In this document: piece after piece, positions 31,849 through 40,195 of the stretch
Layout of the letters: each line of letters opens with the position of its first letter
Position numbering within the stretch: the stretch's first letter is position 1
Assembly: GCA_016787625.1 (NCBI GenBank)
Contig: JAEUUD010000004.1
Coordinates: 1 to 45,261, forward strand
DNA length: 45,261 bases
Direction of reading: 5' to 3'
Source of the DNA: Cyclobacteriaceae bacterium
GTDB lineage: Bacteria; Bacteroidota; Bacteroidia; Cytophagales; Cyclobacteriaceae
Notes under the pieces: generated by a model
Told to the model about the DNA's origin: nothing
What the model saw: the letters and a program-made list of their open reading frames with translations, nothing else
Databases searched by the model: none
Translations under genes and position numbers: made by a program

Positions 31849-32931
31849 ATGAATCAGAAAGAAGGAATCGAAGCGCTCAACCAGGAGTTCAGGAAATACG
31901 AACAGGTCCGTAAAGATCAGGCTTATCACCTTTCAGAAAAGGAAGGGGAAGATCAGTTTGATGATGAATACGTGATCAGGACCTGCGATATGGGCCTGTA
32001 CTTTAACGGCGGTGAAGCCGGCAAGCGGGCATTTGCCTGCCAACTGGGGGAGGCCATGCGTGGTATTGGATTCGCCATCCTCACCAATCACGGCGTTGAT
32101 CCCGCCTTGTATGATGAAGCCGAGCGAAAGACGGCAGAGGTGTTTGAGACAACAACCCGTGATGAGCGGATGAAATACCATGCGCAACGCTTTGGGTCAG
32201 TTAACCAGGGATATTTTCCCATCAAGGAAACAACCATTATCCACCCCGACCTGGTAGAAGGTTGGGTATTCTGCAGGCGGGCATTCAATCTTGATCACAA
32301 CCCGGCCTACAAGGAGTCTGACTACTGGCCAAGGCCGGGGTTTGAACCCTTTTTCAGAAAGCTGGTGATTGAGCATGAAAAACTAATCCTTCCCATTATG
32401 CAAAGCATCCTGCTCAACCTCGGTGTTGATCAGCATTGCTATGACAAGAAATTCACAAAAACGAATTTCGGCTTTCGCCTGAACTACTATCCACCGCTGT
32501 CTGCCGAAGATGAAGTCAGCGGAGGTGGAAGGATGCTTGGACACGAAGATGTAGATTTCTTCACCATCCTTCCCGCTCAATCGGTCGATGGACTTCAGGT
32601 GCTTAACATGAAAAACAAGAAATGGATCAGACTCCAGGCGCCGAAAGGCAGCATCGTGCTCAATACCGGTGATTATATGCAGCGCATAACCAATGATATA
32701 TTGCCATCCACCACACACCGGGTGAGCAAGCCGATGAGCAAGTCCTTGTATGGCAAGCCACGCATCAGTTTTCCCATGGCCATTTACGTCTGGGAGGATG
32801 AGATACTTGAAGTACTTCCCAACACGGGAAAACCGAAATACGATCCCGTCCGTGCCGAGGAGTTTCATACCAGGATCACCAGCAAGTACTATGGGGATTC
32901 GTATGCCGACTCAAATGCTCAATCGAAGTAA
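31849..32931 (+). CDS. 2-oxoglutarate/Fe(II)-dependent oxygenase, isopenicillin N synthase-like
   Basis: The 360-residue enzyme has the DIOX_N region (FACQLGEAMRGIGFAILTNHGVDPALY) and the jelly-roll catalytic half. Iron ligands are His232 and Asp234 in GHEDVDFFTIL and His290 in THRVSKP. The 2-oxoglutarate-binding Arg305-x-Ser is in KPRISFPM. All key residues are present, so it should be active. It follows the cupin gene closely, and the next gene starts 12 bp after its stop. Substrate unknown; it shares an operon with a sodium-coupled amino-acid-type transporter, so an imported amino acid or derivative is one possibility. Confidence 0.9.
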   Translation: MNQKEGIEALNQEFRKYEQVRKDQAYHLSEKEGEDQFDDEYVIRTCDMGLYFNGGEAGKRAFACQLGEAMRGIGFAILTNHGVDPALYDEAERKTAEVFETTTRDERMKYHAQRFGSVNQGYFPIKETTIIHPDLVEGWVFCRRAFNLDHNPAYKESDYWPRPGFEPFFRKLVIEHEKLILPIMQSILLNLGVDQHCYDKKFTKTNFGFRLNYYPPLSAEDEVSGGGRMLGHEDVDFFTILPAQSVDGLQVLNMKNKKWIRLQAPKGSIVLNTGDYMQRITNDILPSTTHRVSKPMSKSLYGKPRISFPMAIYVWEDEILEVLPNTGKPKYDPVRAEEFHTRITSKYYGDSYADSNAQSK

Positions 32932-32943
32932 ACTCACCTCCTT

Positions 32944-33522
32944 ATGAAAACCTGCTGTGTTGTGTTCCTGATGGCAAGCGCCTTACTTTCAAAGGCACAG
33001 GATATCCCAAGTTCTGAGGATCAGATAAAGGTGGCTGTGCTTGCAGCGCCGGCTGAACTGCGTGACGGTGCGATGGTGTATGGATATGATGCGAAGGGGG
33101 CATTGACAGTGTTGCGCAAAGGCACCAACGCAATGATTTGCCTTGGTGATGATCCTAAGATAAAAGGGATTAACGTTTCTGCATACCATACCGACCTGGA
33201 ACCCTTTATGGCCAGGGGCCGCGCGCTGAAGTCGGAGGGGAAGTCCTTTCAGGAAGTATTTGACGTACGTGAATCGGAAGTCAAAGCAGGCAAACTTCAG
33301 ATGCCAAAAAATCCTTCTTCCTTATATGTATTTACAGCGGACTCATGGGATGCAGCGTCGGGTCCGGTTAATGGATATTTGCGCTATGTCATTTACATCG
33401 CTTACGCAACCAGTGAGAGTACGGGCCTTCCATTGAAGCCCAGTTTTCCAGGTCAGCCCTGGATCATGGATCCCGGTACTCACCGTGCACACATTATGAT
33501 CAGCCCTGCCAAATCAAACTAA
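32944..33522 (+). CDS. Exported conserved protein of unknown function
   Basis: The 192-residue protein has a signal peptide (MKTCCVVFLMASALLSKAQ). The mature protein shows conserved-looking blocks LAAPAELRDGAMVYGYDAKG, VLRKGTNAMICLGDDP, AYHTDLEPFMARGRALKSEG and QPWIMDPGTHRAHIMI. I recall similar text in conserved hypothetical proteins of several Gram-negative phyla but cannot name a family or function. It is fourth in the operon, 12 bp after the oxygenase and 3 bp before the next start. Confidence 0.8.
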   Translation: MKTCCVVFLMASALLSKAQDIPSSEDQIKVAVLAAPAELRDGAMVYGYDAKGALTVLRKGTNAMICLGDDPKIKGINVSAYHTDLEPFMARGRALKSEGKSFQEVFDVRESEVKAGKLQMPKNPSSLYVFTADSWDAASGPVNGYLRYVIYIAYATSESTGLPLKPSFPGQPWIMDPGTHRAHIMISPAKSN

Positions 33523-33525
33523 CCC

Positions 33526-34587
33526 ATGCGTTTATTCCTACTTGCTGTCGCTCAGTCACTCGTACTTTTTGCTTCTGCACAAAAAAAATCTCCGTACGCT
33601 GATGGACTCTACGCGGAAGTCACAACGACGAAAGGCCTGATCGTGCTCCAGCTCGAATTTGAGAAGACACCAATGACCGTCGCGAATTTTGTTGGCCTTT
33701 CAGAAGGCACCATCGCCAACACGGCTTTGCCTCCGGGCAAGCACTACTATGATGGCACAAAATGGCACCGCGTGGTTCCGAATCACGTGATTCAATGTGG
33801 TGCGCCTGCCGGCACTGACAAGGAAGGACCCGGATATACAATCCCCAATGAAATTGCCTTCCCTGATCTCAACCATAGCCGTGCAGGCATGGTGGGGATG
33901 GCCAATGGAGGCCCTCACACGAATGGCAGTCAATGGTACATTACCCTCGGTGACCGGTCTTACCTCGATCCCGACTATCCGGTGTTTGGTCACGTCATCA
34001 AGGGACTGGAAGTGACCGCAGCCATTACGCAGGACGATGTGATCAAGACCATCAAAATTGTCAGGGTAGGCAAGAAGGCAGAGTCGTTTCGCCCCGTGAC
34101 AGATTCCTTTCTGTCGATGGTGGAAGAAACCAAAATGCGTGTGAAGGAAAAGGAGGAGCAGGCCAAAGTAAATGAGGAGGCATTCATCAGACAGCAATGG
34201 CCGGATGCGCAATCGTTCATGAGGTATTCAGTACTTCAGCAGGGCGAAGGTCAAGCGGCCAGGCCCGGAAGCACGATGACATTGCGTTATACGGCGCAGT
34301 TTCCCGGAGGAGGTACATTCATCAGCACATCCGATGGCGGAAAGCCCTGGTTTGGATCCGCTCCGGAGAATTTTAGTTACACCGTGGGGTCTGCCGGGAT
34401 CAACCTTGGTTTCAATGCTGGCGTTTCACAGATGCGAAAAGGAGAGAAGCGTGTCTTGATTGTTCCTTCAGCCCAGGCCTATGGCGTGCAGGGTTACTAT
34501 CCACCCGAGAGGAAGGGGGAAAAGCGTTTCCATGTTTCACCCAACCAGACGATTGTCTACGAGGTGGAGTGTATTGATTTAAAGTAG
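33526..34587 (+). CDS. Exported cyclophilin-FKBP fusion peptidyl-prolyl isomerase
   Basis: The 353-residue protein has a signal peptide (MRLFLLAVAQSLVLFASAQ). Residues about 28-185 form a cyclophilin domain (EFEKTPMTVANFVGLSEG, YYDGTKWHRVVPNHVIQ, NGSQWYITLGDRSYLD, VFGHVIKGLEV). A charged helical linker (MVEETKMRVKEKEEQAKVNE) leads to an FKBP domain (about 240-353; GSTMTLRYTAQFPGGGTFIST, VSQMRKGEKRVLIVPSAQAYG). Both halves catalyse prolyl isomerisation, and the combination should act on exported or outer-membrane proteins in the periplasm. It is the last gene of the operon, ending 6 nt before the stop of the convergent GH172-type gene. Confidence 0.93.
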   Translation: MRLFLLAVAQSLVLFASAQKKSPYADGLYAEVTTTKGLIVLQLEFEKTPMTVANFVGLSEGTIANTALPPGKHYYDGTKWHRVVPNHVIQCGAPAGTDKEGPGYTIPNEIAFPDLNHSRAGMVGMANGGPHTNGSQWYITLGDRSYLDPDYPVFGHVIKGLEVTAAITQDDVIKTIKIVRVGKKAESFRPVTDSFLSMVEETKMRVKEKEEQAKVNEEAFIRQQWPDAQSFMRYSVLQQGEGQAARPGSTMTLRYTAQFPGGGTFISTSDGGKPWFGSAPENFSYTVGSAGINLGFNAGVSQMRKGEKRVLIVPSAQAYGVQGYYPPERKGEKRFHVSPNQTIVYEVECIDLK

Positions 34588-34593
34588 CTTTCG

Positions 34594-35745
34594 CTAATTG
34601 ATTTCCAGTTCGTCCTTCGCAGGCAGCTTTGGGAAGGGGGCATGTGGCTCAGCCTGATACCAGTAAGCGACTGAAGCGATGTCCGATTGTTGAGGGAGAT
34701 AACGTCCATCGCCGCGCCACCCGAGGTCCTGGATGGTAATCCTCAGATCGTTTTCAAACCGTATCGGATCTGTAATGTGCCACCGGTACATACCGAAACG
34801 CTGCATCACTTTGTAGTGGCCGTCGCCGCGAATAACCTGGTGGAGACCAGCATAAGGTGTGGAGAATTCCGTGTAGGAAGTAGGATCAAGAGCAGGCTCC
34901 TTCTTTTTTGTATCAAAGTCATAGGAGCCGCAGAAGTAGTCCTCTGTACCTGTACCATTGATGGTGGGAAACTCCTTATCGCCATCCATGTAGAACTTTA
35001 TTTCACCTTCGCCCCACCAGCCATTGTTGTGCACACCCCAGGCCATGTATGTGCCTACGAAATGCCCTTTGCCTTTGATGTTGTCCACGATCGTGTATAC
35101 ATCCTTGTACTTTACGGGATTGGTGCGACGATATTGGGCGTGGAAATAAGCAGCATCATCGGGGACTTCAGCCAGGGTATAATCAACCTGATAAAAGATA
35201 CGGACCCTTTCTGCGGCGATGTTCTCAATGGTGATTTTGCACTTTTTCCGGAAAGGCATGACCCAATAGCTGTTGAAGGCGCTGCCTGGATTCACGCAGA
35301 CGGCCAGTGAATTCAGGTGTGCGTACTCACCCCATCCCATTCCAAAGAAATCGCCGAGAGGAACTTCCACTGATGGATTTGTTTCGTCGTCCCAATACAT
35401 GCGAAGTATGGAGAACCGCCAGTTTCCGGTAGGTGTCAGCCAAATGTGCTGAATGGCACCGGGCCCTGTGATGTCGGCGACGGTATAGGTTTTCCCTGGT
35501 TCTATATAAACAGCAGGTGTTACTTTCCAACCCTGGCCCAGGTCGCGGGCGGGGCCCGTTCCCGACGGCTTGTCCATGCCTCCTTTGCCTTTTTCTCCCG
35601 TTTGATTCTCAGGACTTATCGATCGCGACTTTGCGTTGGACAGCCGGTAGAGGTTGTCCATACCAACACCGATTCCATTGAAAGAGGATTGCGCATGCAG
35701 CGATGAGGTAATGAACATTGCCATGACAAGGGAGATGGTTTTCAT
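34594..35745 (-). CDS. DUF2961/GH172-family glycoside hydrolase-like protein
   Basis: The 383-residue protein has a signal peptide (MKTISLVMAMFITSSLHAQ). Family blocks are GPGAIQHIWLTPTGNWRFSILRMYWDDE, seen at about residues 90-120, VEVPLGDFFGMGWGEYAHLNSLAV, FNSYWVMPFRKKCKITIEN and NGTGTEDYFCGSYDF. DUF2961 was renamed GH172 after a difructose dianhydride synthase/hydrolase was characterised. The acidic residues in GTEDYF and GDFFG are candidates for the active site. It acts outside the cytoplasm. No sugar transporter or other glycosidase lies beside it. It is downstream of a class V PLP enzyme on the same strand with a 23-bp gap, so they may be co-transcribed. Confidence 0.9.
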   Translation of the reverse strand: MKTISLVMAMFITSSLHAQSSFNGIGVGMDNLYRLSNAKSRSISPENQTGEKGKGGMDKPSGTGPARDLGQGWKVTPAVYIEPGKTYTVADITGPGAIQHIWLTPTGNWRFSILRMYWDDETNPSVEVPLGDFFGMGWGEYAHLNSLAVCVNPGSAFNSYWVMPFRKKCKITIENIAAERVRIFYQVDYTLAEVPDDAAYFHAQYRRTNPVKYKDVYTIVDNIKGKGHFVGTYMAWGVHNNGWWGEGEIKFYMDGDKEFPTINGTGTEDYFCGSYDFDTKKKEPALDPTSYTEFSTPYAGLHQVIRGDGHYKVMQRFGMYRWHITDPIRFENDLRITIQDLGWRGDGRYLPQQSDIASVAYWYQAEPHAPFPKLPAKDELEIN

Positions 35746-35768
35746 GGTGCGTTTAATTAGCAGCAGGC

Positions 35769-37040
35769 TTAAGCTGATCCCAATTCCTGAAGGGCTTTGA
35801 CAAATGTATCAAGGTCCTGGGTTGTCGTATAGATGTTAGGAGTGATCCGGCATCCATGAACGTTGGCACCATCGATGGCTACGGTATAGATGTTATACTT
35901 TTTCATCAGGGTGTCAGCAAGATCGGAAGGTTTCATGTTCCTGATACCGACATTGGCAATCCCGCATGAACGTGCAGGGTCAACCGGTGTGTTGACGACT
36001 ATATTGGGAAGGTTGCGAACTTTTCCGGACCAATACGTTTGTAAATACCTCAACCTCGCTTCTTTTCTTTCGGCCCCCAACGTCATGTAATAGTCGATAG
36101 CGTTGTTGATGGCCAGGTCGGTATGAACAGGGTGTGTGCCGATGTGATTGAGGCGATAGATGTCATCCTGTTTTGGATTCCCGTCGCCGATCAACGGCCA
36201 TACATTGGCGACGTGCTCTTTCTTCACATAGAGGAAGCCGGCTCCCAGCGGAACGCTCAGCCATTTATGGAGACTGGTGCCGTAGAAGTCACAGCCCAGG
36301 TCTGGAATATTATAACGAAAATGGGCGAAGGCATGAGCGCCATCCACGAGGACCAGCACGCCTTTGCTATGGGCCATATCGCATATCTTCCTCACCGGAA
36401 GAATCTGCCCGGTGATGTTGACCATGTGACACACCATAAGCAGTTTGGTCTTGCTGGTGATGGCACTGGCATAAAGGTTTACAATTTCCTCGTCGGACTG
36501 CGGGTGATTAGGTACAGAGACCATTTTATTGACCACGCCGAAACGTTTTGCAATCATTTTGAAATGATCGAGCATGGCGCCATAGTCTTGTTCGGCCATG
36601 ACTGCTTCATCTCCGGCTTTCCAGGAAAGGCCTCCAATGATCATGTCGAGAGACTCGGTGGTATTGCGTGTGATGATCAGTTCTTCGGAAGAGCATCCGG
36701 CCAACTGCGCCAGCCGTGCGGCGACTTTCTTTTTATTTTCCCATTGAACAGTGCGCATGTAGTAGGAACCCTGGTAGTTGACCTCGCGTACATGACTGAT
36801 AAATTGTTCGAGTACCTCCTGCGGCTGAAAGCAATAATAGCCGTTCTCCAGGTTGATGTAATCGGGCTTTAGTTTATACCCAGCCCTGACAGCTGCCCAG
36901 AAGTCTTCGTCTTTGGCAAGGTCGTCGGGGTCCCGGTGACTGTTGTTGTCTATGTTTAATGCCAGTGCGTCAAGGGATGAAAGGATGCCGGCACCGATGC
37001 CCATGGCGGTCAGGTGCTTGATGAATGTTCGCTTGTCCAT
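35769..37040 (-). CDS. Exported class V PLP-dependent enzyme (isopenicillin N epimerase-like)
   Basis: The 423-residue protein has a Tat-like N-terminus (DKRTFIKHLTAMGIGAG followed by an Ala/Leu stretch), with KR where most Tat signals have RR. The aminotransferase class V fold is clear: ITRNTTESLDMIIGGLSWKAGDEAV, the PLP-binding aspartate in VLVLVDGAHAFAH, and the Schiff-base Lys in YGTSLHKWLSVPLGAGFLYV. Members include isopenicillin N epimerase-like and desulfurase-like enzymes. Export of a folded, cofactor-loaded PLP enzyme would explain a Tat route. It sits 108 bp from a second class V enzyme on the same strand. Substrate unknown. Confidence 0.88.
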   Translation of the reverse strand: MDKRTFIKHLTAMGIGAGILSSLDALALNIDNNSHRDPDDLAKDEDFWAAVRAGYKLKPDYINLENGYYCFQPQEVLEQFISHVREVNYQGSYYMRTVQWENKKKVAARLAQLAGCSSEELIITRNTTESLDMIIGGLSWKAGDEAVMAEQDYGAMLDHFKMIAKRFGVVNKMVSVPNHPQSDEEIVNLYASAITSKTKLLMVCHMVNITGQILPVRKICDMAHSKGVLVLVDGAHAFAHFRYNIPDLGCDFYGTSLHKWLSVPLGAGFLYVKKEHVANVWPLIGDGNPKQDDIYRLNHIGTHPVHTDLAINNAIDYYMTLGAERKEARLRYLQTYWSGKVRNLPNIVVNTPVDPARSCGIANVGIRNMKPSDLADTLMKKYNIYTVAIDGANVHGCRITPNIYTTTQDLDTFVKALQELGSA

Positions 37041-37148
37041 TGGTTATTGATTCAGTCCTAAGATAAGAAAATGGGATGATGAGCTGGAACATTTGCGATA
37101 GACGGTTCAAGGCAAGGGGGAGTGCAATAAATGCATCAATACAAGCAT

Positions 37149-38375
37149 TTATGAAGAGGCTATTCGTGCTATTTCAGACAGTATCTGATCGACTTCCTGC
37201 TCCGTGTTGTAGAGAGAAATCCCCAGCCTTGTCACGCCGCCCAGTTCGAGAAGCCCCAGAACTTCGATCGCACGAATGGCATAGAAATGTCCGTCCCAGG
37301 CGCAGATGTTTTTCAGGGCCAGTTGTTGGCAGACTTGTTCTGGCGTCTTGCCTTTCATGATAAAAGAAACCGTCGGTGTTCTGCTTGTCGAAGAGAAATC
37401 CTGACCGACCGGAGTCACTCCACTTATTTTTTTGAGGCCGGCGTACAATTTGCCTGCCAGTGCATACTCGTGGGAAGCTATTTTTTCGTAGGCCGAGATC
37501 AGCTTCTCGCGCAGCGTGTTACCAGAACCCAGACTGGCGATGAACTTCACAGCAGCATCAACTCCTGCGATCGCCGCGTGATTGAGGGTTCCGGTTTCGA
37601 TGGAGTATGGTGCTGTTTGTCCCGCCGTGCGTAGCCGATCCGTTGGGAGCCTATCAAGTAAGCCCGGCCTGCTGTACAGAAGACCAACATGCGGACCGTA
37701 AAACTTGTAGGCAGAGCACAACAGAAAATCACAACCGATGGATTGTACATCAATACTGAAATGTGGCGCGTAGTGTACGGCATCAAGCAGGAGCCAGGCA
37801 TTGTGCTTGTAGGTCAGTTCGCGAATCAATTTGAAGTCATTCACTGTTCCAATCGAATTCGCTGACATTCCCATACACACGAGGCGTGTTTTTTCATTCA
37901 GCTTTTCTGCAAAATCCTTGTAGTCCAACTTGCCGTCCTGCTGCAACCTGACTTCTCTGACATGAATTCCAAAGTCGCGAAGGGTCAGCCAGGGCCCCCG
38001 GTTCGCTTCGTGATCAAGTTGGGTGATCAGTACTTCTTCACCCGGATGCAATATCCGTGACATTGCTCTGGCAAGCGCATAGTTCAGTGTTGTCATATTT
38101 TGCCCGATAGAAATCGTCTCAGGACTTTCTGCACCGAGGAGGGCCGCCATGGAACTTCTCATCTCATCGATGATCATATCCGTTTCTCTTGTCGTTGCAA
38201 ACGCACCGTGCGTGTTTGCATTGGAGGTGGTGTAATATCCTGAGATGGCGTTAATAACACTTTGAGGAACCTGTGTACCCGCGGGGCCATCGATGAATAT
38301 CATGGGGAGGTCATTGACCTTTCTTTGGAGGGATGGAAACTGCTGTCGAACAGAGGGATGGATAGCTTGACTCAT
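37149..38375 (-). CDS. Cysteine desulfurase-like class V PLP enzyme
   Basis: From ATG 38375 (MSQAIHPSVRQQFPSLQRK) the protein has 408 residues. The frame is open to 38459, but the extra N-terminus looks non-coding. Family blocks are IFIDGPAGTQVPQSVINAISGYY, the N-terminal signature of the cysteine desulfurase-like group (TIGR01976 type), ITQLDHEANRGPW, LLLDAVHYAPH with the PLP aspartate, the Schiff-base Lys in LLCSAYKFYGPHVGLLY, and ETGTLNHAAIAG. No desulfurase active-site Cys loop is obvious, so the true reaction is uncertain. It is cytoplasmic and neighbours the exported class V enzyme on the same strand. Confidence 0.9.
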   Translation of the reverse strand: MSQAIHPSVRQQFPSLQRKVNDLPMIFIDGPAGTQVPQSVINAISGYYTTSNANTHGAFATTRETDMIIDEMRSSMAALLGAESPETISIGQNMTTLNYALARAMSRILHPGEEVLITQLDHEANRGPWLTLRDFGIHVREVRLQQDGKLDYKDFAEKLNEKTRLVCMGMSANSIGTVNDFKLIRELTYKHNAWLLLDAVHYAPHFSIDVQSIGCDFLLCSAYKFYGPHVGLLYSRPGLLDRLPTDRLRTAGQTAPYSIETGTLNHAAIAGVDAAVKFIASLGSGNTLREKLISAYEKIASHEYALAGKLYAGLKKISGVTPVGQDFSSTSRTPTVSFIMKGKTPEQVCQQLALKNICAWDGHFYAIRAIEVLGLLELGGVTRLGISLYNTEQEVDQILSEIARIASS

Positions 38376-38510
38376 GGAATGTGCTTTGGAAGTGAAATTA
38401 TGGAAATTCCTGCTCATGATGCCATGCTTGCCACTCCTGTAAAGAGGATGGTGAGCCATTGATATTTCTTTATAATTTCCGGCCTTTAAGTGAAACCTAA
38501 CCCTTTGAGC

Positions 38511-40187
38511 ATGAATATGCGATCCAGAATAGTTTCAATCCTTCTGACCTTGCTGCTGCCCCTGAGTGTGCTTGGCCAGGACGAGCAAGTGCTTGCTCCA
38601 GTTACCCGCACCTATGCAATCACCAATGTCAACATTGTACAGGCGCCTGGCAGAAAAATTGATATGGGAACCATCATCATCAAGGATGGTCTTATCCGTG
38701 CTGTAGGCAAGGGCATTGCCATTCCTGCAGATGCCATCGTCGTTAAAGCGGACTCCATGTATGCCTATGCGGGTTTTATTGATGGCTTGACCCGTGCCGG
38801 AGTGAACAAGCCCAAAGAGGAAAATCGCGACCGGGTAAAAGATCCTGGCAATCCCACTCCTGAAAGAGCAGGCATTACACCCTGGAATGACGTGCGGTTC
38901 TCTCTCAACCCATCCGATAAGGGCCTAGAGGAAATCAGAAACCTTGGATTCACTACGGCGCAAGTCGTCCCTTATGGGAATCTCTTTCCTGGTCAGGCGG
39001 CGGTTATTCTTTCCGGAGGCAAAGGTGCAGATGATATGGTGTTGATTGGAAAAAGCAGTTTGTACTCAGAACTGACAGGTGCCAACAATGTTTATCCTGC
39101 AACACTTCTTGGAGTGATGGCAAAATGGCGTGAACTGTATCGCCAGGCAGCGATCTCAAAATCGTATGAAGCCATGTACGCCTCCAACCGTTCAGGCCTC
39201 GAGCGACCAGTGTCAGACAGAAACCTGGAGGCATTGTACCCGGTTGTGGATCAGAGGATGCCGGTCATATTCAAGTCTGAAAGACTGTTGGATGTCAACC
39301 ATGTTCTTACCCTGAAGAAGGATCTTGGATTTTCGGCAGTCCTGGCGGATGTCAAGGACGCGTGGCCAATCATCAATACCATCAAAGCTTCAGGAGCAAA
39401 GACATTCCTGTCGATTGACCTTCCTGAAGAAGTAAAGAAGGATGAAAAGAAGGATAAAAAAGATGAAGGGCTGAATGCTGCAGCAAAAGCAGAAAATGAA
39501 GGTTTGGAGAAGCGCAAGGCAGAAGCTGTTCAACAATATGCTGCACAGGCTGCTGCGTTCCAAAAGGCCGGTGTGGTATTTGGGTTCTCAACCATGAGCG
39601 CTAAAACCAAGGACATTCCTGCCAATCTTCGCCGCATGATTGCCGCGGGACTTACTGAGGATGCTGCTCTTGCAGCGCTGACGACAAACCCGGCCCAACT
39701 CCTCGGACTTTCAGACAGACTCGGAACCATTGACAACGGCAAAATGGCCAACCTGGTGATTTCAGATAAATCATACTTCAACGAAAAAGCCAAAGTACGC
39801 TACGTGTTTGTTGACGGGGTCATGTTCAAGATGGATGTGAAAGAGACGAAGAAGGGAGACCCTAATGCGAAAGTGGATATCGAGGGAACCTGGTCGACGG
39901 TAACCGAAACTCAACAGGGAAGAGCGGATGGCAAGCTGACATTTAAGAAAGATGGAAGCAATTATAGTGGCAAGATCTCTGGCGGAAGGCTTCCTTCTCC
40001 CATTGACCTCACCGACGTGAGCCTGGATGGAAACGTACTCACCTTTAAATACTCGATGACTTTTGGCAGCAATACCATTGCCGTGAGCGGCGAAGTGACT
40101 GTCGATGGTGATTCATTTAAGGGCACGGTAAGTTTTGGACAGAACCGCACGGCGCCGATTGAAGGAACCAAAGATCCCAAGAACTAA
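38511..40187 (+). CDS. Exported amidohydrolase-like protein lacking the HxH metal motif, with C-terminal beta-domain
   Basis: From ATG 38511 the protein has 558 residues and a signal peptide (MNMRSRIVSILLTLLLPLSVLGQ); a GTG 21 nt upstream is an alternative start. The composite beta-sandwich of amidohydrolases is clear (TNVNIVQAPGRKIDMGTIIIKDG..AVGKGIAIP; later NPAQLLGLSDRLGTIDNGKMANLVI). Where active members have a GFID-x-HxH block this protein reads YAGFIDGLTRAGV, so both metal-binding His are missing. A charged insert (KKDEKKDKKDEG) lies mid-protein. The last about 105 residues (from IEGTWSTVTETQQG) form a lipocalin-like beta-domain. First of three adjacent paralogues; 8 bp before the second. 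Probably non-catalytic or chemically different. Confidence 0.88.
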   Translation: MNMRSRIVSILLTLLLPLSVLGQDEQVLAPVTRTYAITNVNIVQAPGRKIDMGTIIIKDGLIRAVGKGIAIPADAIVVKADSMYAYAGFIDGLTRAGVNKPKEENRDRVKDPGNPTPERAGITPWNDVRFSLNPSDKGLEEIRNLGFTTAQVVPYGNLFPGQAAVILSGGKGADDMVLIGKSSLYSELTGANNVYPATLLGVMAKWRELYRQAAISKSYEAMYASNRSGLERPVSDRNLEALYPVVDQRMPVIFKSERLLDVNHVLTLKKDLGFSAVLADVKDAWPIINTIKASGAKTFLSIDLPEEVKKDEKKDKKDEGLNAAAKAENEGLEKRKAEAVQQYAAQAAAFQKAGVVFGFSTMSAKTKDIPANLRRMIAAGLTEDAALAALTTNPAQLLGLSDRLGTIDNGKMANLVISDKSYFNEKAKVRYVFVDGVMFKMDVKETKKGDPNAKVDIEGTWSTVTETQQGRADGKLTFKKDGSNYSGKISGGRLPSPIDLTDVSLDGNVLTFKYSMTFGSNTIAVSGEVTVDGDSFKGTVSFGQNRTAPIEGTKDPKN

Positions 40188-40195
40188 TCTGACCC

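Noticed and set aside
36123..36872. A 249-codon open frame on the plus strand
   Set aside because: It lies wholly antisense to the class V PLP enzyme, which has all family motifs. The antisense product shows no recognisable domain.
37149..38375. Assignment as SufS/IscS cysteine desulfurase of Fe-S assembly
   Set aside because: No suf or isc genes are adjacent and no active-site Cys loop is clear; it fits the cysteine desulfurase-like side family.
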